Of a DNA stretch of 64,000 bases, positions 61,801 to 64,000 are shown piece after piece. Made by a program: the position numbers and the translations under genes. Source of the stretch: Sphaerosporella brunnea (lineage: Eukaryota > Ascomycota > Pezizomycetes > Pezizales > Pyronemataceae); contig VXIS01000127.1 of the NCBI GenBank assembly GCA_008704415.1, positions 56,360-120,359 of the forward strand, given 5' to 3'. The notes under the pieces are model-generated. The model was given only the letters and a program-made list of their open reading frames with translations. It was not told the origin of the DNA and did not search any database. How positions within the stretch are numbered: position 1 is the first letter of the stretch; each line of letters opens with the position of its first letter.

Positions 61801-62001
61801 AGCTCCAGCTCCACGCCCGGTGGCATCTTCCCCAGCGCGTCCAGCAGTGCTACGTCCAGCAGTGCTACGTCCAGCAGTGCTATGCCTTCCGCCAGTGCTG
61901 GCGTGCAGCCGAGTGAGGGTGGGGCTACCACCCTCGGGGGCAGGAGCGCCGCGGTGACGCTGGGACTTGTGTTGTGCGGAATGGCGGCGATGATGATTTA
62001 A
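58810..62001 (+). CDS. Secreted, probably GPI-anchored repeat protein (1046 residues)
   Basis: Exon 1 58810-58878 encodes a signal peptide (MFNNYVAWGMFLAGLATAMD...). Intron 58879-58929 (51 bp, GTAAGT..AATAG with a CTGAT branch) joins in phase to exon 2. After an RRQ that could be cut by a Kex2-like protease come Gly/Met-rich 10-residue units (GTGTGMPMAM). Then about 70 copies of an 8-residue unit follow, mostly ERFPQAEA or ERIRQGQT, highly charged. A CPCGCDD cluster comes next, an Asn/Ala-rich section, another KRQ site, a Ser/Thr-rich stalk of ~120 residues likely O-mannosylated, and a hydrophobic C-terminal tail (RSAAVTLGLVLCGMAAMMI) that fits a GPI signal. It is likely a cell-wall or surface protein. 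No known adhesin family is recognised. Repeat copies are nearly identical in DNA. Confidence 0.75.
59130..59380 (+). repeat. 30-bp coding repeat (GTGTGMPMAM-type)
   Basis: About eight copies of the 30-bp unit gctatgggaactggcacggg plus catgccgatg, with small changes, directly after the signal peptide region. Confidence 0.85.
59570..61260 (+). repeat. 24-bp coding repeat array, about 70 units
   Basis: Alternating units gagcgtttccctcaggcaga plus agca and gagcgtatccgtcaaggcca plus gact, in runs. Because 24 is a multiple of 3, all frames and the other strand lack stops over much of the array, which explains the very long antisense frame there. Confidence 0.9.
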
Positions 62002-62539
62002 GGAGTTGCTATATCGACCAGACAGGTTTAGAGAATAGATTTTTTTGTGGGGTGCTTTCAGAGTTAGATACATACAGTTGGAAAAGGGGGGCGGTAAATA
62101 AAATGACAAGCAGATTTTTGTGCGGAATTGTTATGGTGTGCAACGGAACGGAGAGCTCTATTCTTGCTATCACGAGCGCGAGGTAACTTGTCGAACAGCT
62201 CACGCCACAACCGCACCACCAGATCATCAAGTAATATGGCAGAAATCTCAAGAGTAGTATAACAGATGCTTCTCTATGAGCGTAAAGCACTCTGGCAATG
62301 AGTGAAACATTATCTGTGCGGTGGTGTTAAGCGGAAATCATTATCAAGCCGAGCAAAGGTCTACAATGCCTGTCTTTTTTACTAACGTGGGCTAATATCC
62401 TCGGTGGGGCTAATATGCCCTCGAGATCAAACGTGACACCACAGAAAATTACCAGGAACTATACTCTAGATGGGTTAGGGACAGAATTTGAGTTAGGGAT
62501 TGCGTGAGGGTTAAAGGTTAGACTCGGGTATGGGTAAGA
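62002..62539. other. Intergenic, no supported gene
   Basis: 3' flank of the repeat protein. No structure noted apart from A/T-rich sequence. Confidence 0.5.
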
Positions 62540-62693
62540 AGACCCCTCCAGATTTGGTTAGCGGCACAGAATTGCCTTATAGGGAATTTAATGTCTCCAA
62601 AAGGAAGTCAGTTAAAAAACAAAAACCCTCCTTGGTAAGCTCAAAAGTTTCCCTATAAGGCAATTATCTGCCGCTAACCAAATCTGGGGGTCT
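62540..62693. mobile_element. MITE with ~45-bp terminal inverted repeats
   Basis: The arms include AGACCCCTCCAGATTTGGTT / AACCAAATCTGGGGGTCT and GAATTGCCTTATAGGGAA / TTCCCTATAAGGCAATTA. About 154 bp. Target duplication is uncertain (a TA lies a few bases outside each end). No ORF. Confidence 0.75.
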
Positions 62694-63064
62694 CTCATAA
62701 GTGAGTTTTTACGGTAGTTCAAAGGTCAGTTTGGCTTGTTTTATCAGATCTATCGTGGAATTGAACTGTTGTTTCCCGGGGCCCACGTCAGGGTATGTTA
62801 GCATTTATGGGGCACGATAGCAAAAGGCGGCATTGTAGACCTTTGCTCTTATTGGGACTCACTTGCAACCCTAACCCAGCGGCCGGAACAAAAAAAGATC
62901 ACAGCAATAGGGGCATGAGAAAACCTCTACTAAGGGTATAAAAAAAAAAAAGGTGTGAGTTTTGGTTTGGCATCTCGAAGCTGGAATTCCAGTTGTGGAT
63001 GCCGTGATCTGGTGGCAATTTCTAGGTGTTGTGTGTAATAACTACCGTATCGACTCGATCTTAA
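62694..63064. other. Intergenic, no supported gene
   Basis: An A12 run near 62941-62952; nothing else recognised. Confidence 0.5.
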
Positions 63065-63574
63065 GGGTGCGTTTGGATGCCTGTGGTCGGGTAAACTGTG
63101 ATTCAGACAAACTATGATCCATGACGTGAAACTACGGTTGCGCAAACGTCATTTGCCTGCGAGCCAAACAGCGTGCGACCACAGTCATGATGCGACACCG
63201 CTGCCTCCTTTTTAAACCCGCTCTGCGCCCTTTTTCCCTGATGCACCTGCTTTCGCATTGACTTTAGAAGAAACCGATCCTTGGTGCGGTCCCACTCTGC
63301 TTTTTCCAGCTGGGAGGACATCGCGCGTGGTTGTGGTTGGGGGGTGCTTGTTGCCGGTGGTTGTGGTTGCGGGTGCTTGTGGCAGTTGGATCGTGGTCCG
63401 CGCGGAGGTAGATTCGATTTTTTTTCGAATCGTCAGGACCCGCGGGAACCATGGTCCGCGGAATCACGTTGTGATGCAACCAAACAGTCACCGAATCCGC
63501 GAAATCATGTTCTCGTTGCGACCATGGTCTAGCGCCCCGGATTGTGGTCCAAAAGCCGGGAACCAAACGCACCC
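63065..63574 (-). mobile_element. Deleted PIF/Harbinger element (510 bp)
   Basis: The ends GGGTGCGTTTGG (left) and CCAAACGCACCC (right) are inverted repeats, flanked by TAA at both sides (63062-63064, 63575-63577), the 3-bp target duplication typical of PIF/Harbinger. On the minus strand it still encodes the first ~45 residues of the Myb/SANT-like protein (MSSQLEKAEWDRTKDRFLLK...), then the frame runs into deleted sequence. No DDE transposase is present. The segment from about 63200 to 63540 matches 11545-11840. Confidence 0.85.
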
Positions 63575-64000
63575 TAAAACAACGCGGGCCAGCCTGGTGG
63601 GGCGGGGAAGGTTGTGCGCACCGACAGCCACCCATTGGTGCATGTGGACGTCGCTCTATAAAAATAAGATGCCAGCTTCCACCGGTTGCGCAATCTCGCA
63701 AGCCCATTGAAAAAGTGAGGCGATAGATTTGAAAAGCTTGGACCACCCAAAACAATCACGGCTGTGCGATGGCCAGATGCTAGCCGCTACAGCCAGGCGC
63801 CATGCGCTACCAGCTGCCTTTGAACAGTGAGCTCAGACTGGAGCATTGGGACGCTTTCACCATGACACTGTTGACTATCTCCGGCCCCAAACGCTTGCAA
63901 CTACAGCCTCCAGCCCCCGGCCCCTGGCGCCAAACTCTTGCAAATACATACGACAGCAATGGGAGACCAGGCAAGAGACCCATCCAATCACGAGAAGCTA
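63575..64000. other. Intergenic to the window edge
   Basis: No supported gene; short frames only. Confidence 0.4.

Noticed and set aside
59413..62109. Minus-strand frame of ~900 codons and a plus +1 frame of ~540 codons
   Set aside because: Both are by-products of the 24-bp repeat, whose period is a multiple of three. Only the plus frame has a signal peptide, a spliced start, a stalk and a GPI-like tail.

Overview
This window looks like nuclear DNA of a filamentous fungus, most likely an ascomycete with a repeat-rich genome. The evidence is short introns (about 46-73 bp) with GT..AG ends and CTNAC-like branch sites, dispersed 5S rRNA genes, a FunK1-type kinase, a Taka-amylase-type secreted alpha-amylase, a Crinkler-like P-loop gene, and hAT, copia, Helitron and PIF/Harbinger remnants. 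A truffle-like Pezizomycete is possible, but the sequence alone does not settle it. Gene density is low, and more than half of the window is intergenic or transposon-derived.

Layout. 1-16 kb: the start of an F-box-like gene at the left edge, an intronless FunK1 kinase (4498-6810, minus), three spliced genes of unknown function (7555-11440, minus), remnants of a PIF/Harbinger SANT protein and a hAT transposase (11.5-12.9 kb), two decayed paralogues around a small hAT-type MITE (13-14.3 kb), and a broken SAM plus P-loop Crinkler-like gene (14.3-16.35 kb). 16.6-24 kb: a Helitron helicase scrap, then a 1418-residue coiled-coil protein built of 122-residue repeats (18727-22983). 24-32 kb: a long terminal-inverted-repeat MITE, a candidate LTR, a convergent pair of genes at 26.4-28.7 kb (the second with a triplicated linker and a duplicated C-terminal domain), a frameshifted gene, and an intron-bearing tRNA-Pro. 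32-45 kb: a small Cys/His protein, a 675-residue three-exon gene, a 5'-truncated copia element with an intron-like insertion, and a coiled-coil gene. Two host-like genes here begin just downstream of the same LTR-like start sequence. 45-64 kb: a three-exon alpha-amylase, a complete hAT element with intact transposase, perfect terminal repeats and perfect 8-bp target duplication (49641-53177), two 5S rRNA genes that differ by a compensatory base pair, and a secreted, probably GPI-anchored protein with about 70 copies of an 8-residue repeat (58810-62001). It ends with a deleted PIF/Harbinger element.

There is no operon-like cooperation. Most genes are independent and separated by repeats. The recurring theme is small non-autonomous elements of several superfamilies (TA-target, hAT-like, PIF/Harbinger) next to or inside genes. 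The most distinctive proteins are two large tandem-repeat proteins, one intracellular and coiled-coil, one secreted, plus several apparently lineage-specific proteins with no recognisable domain.
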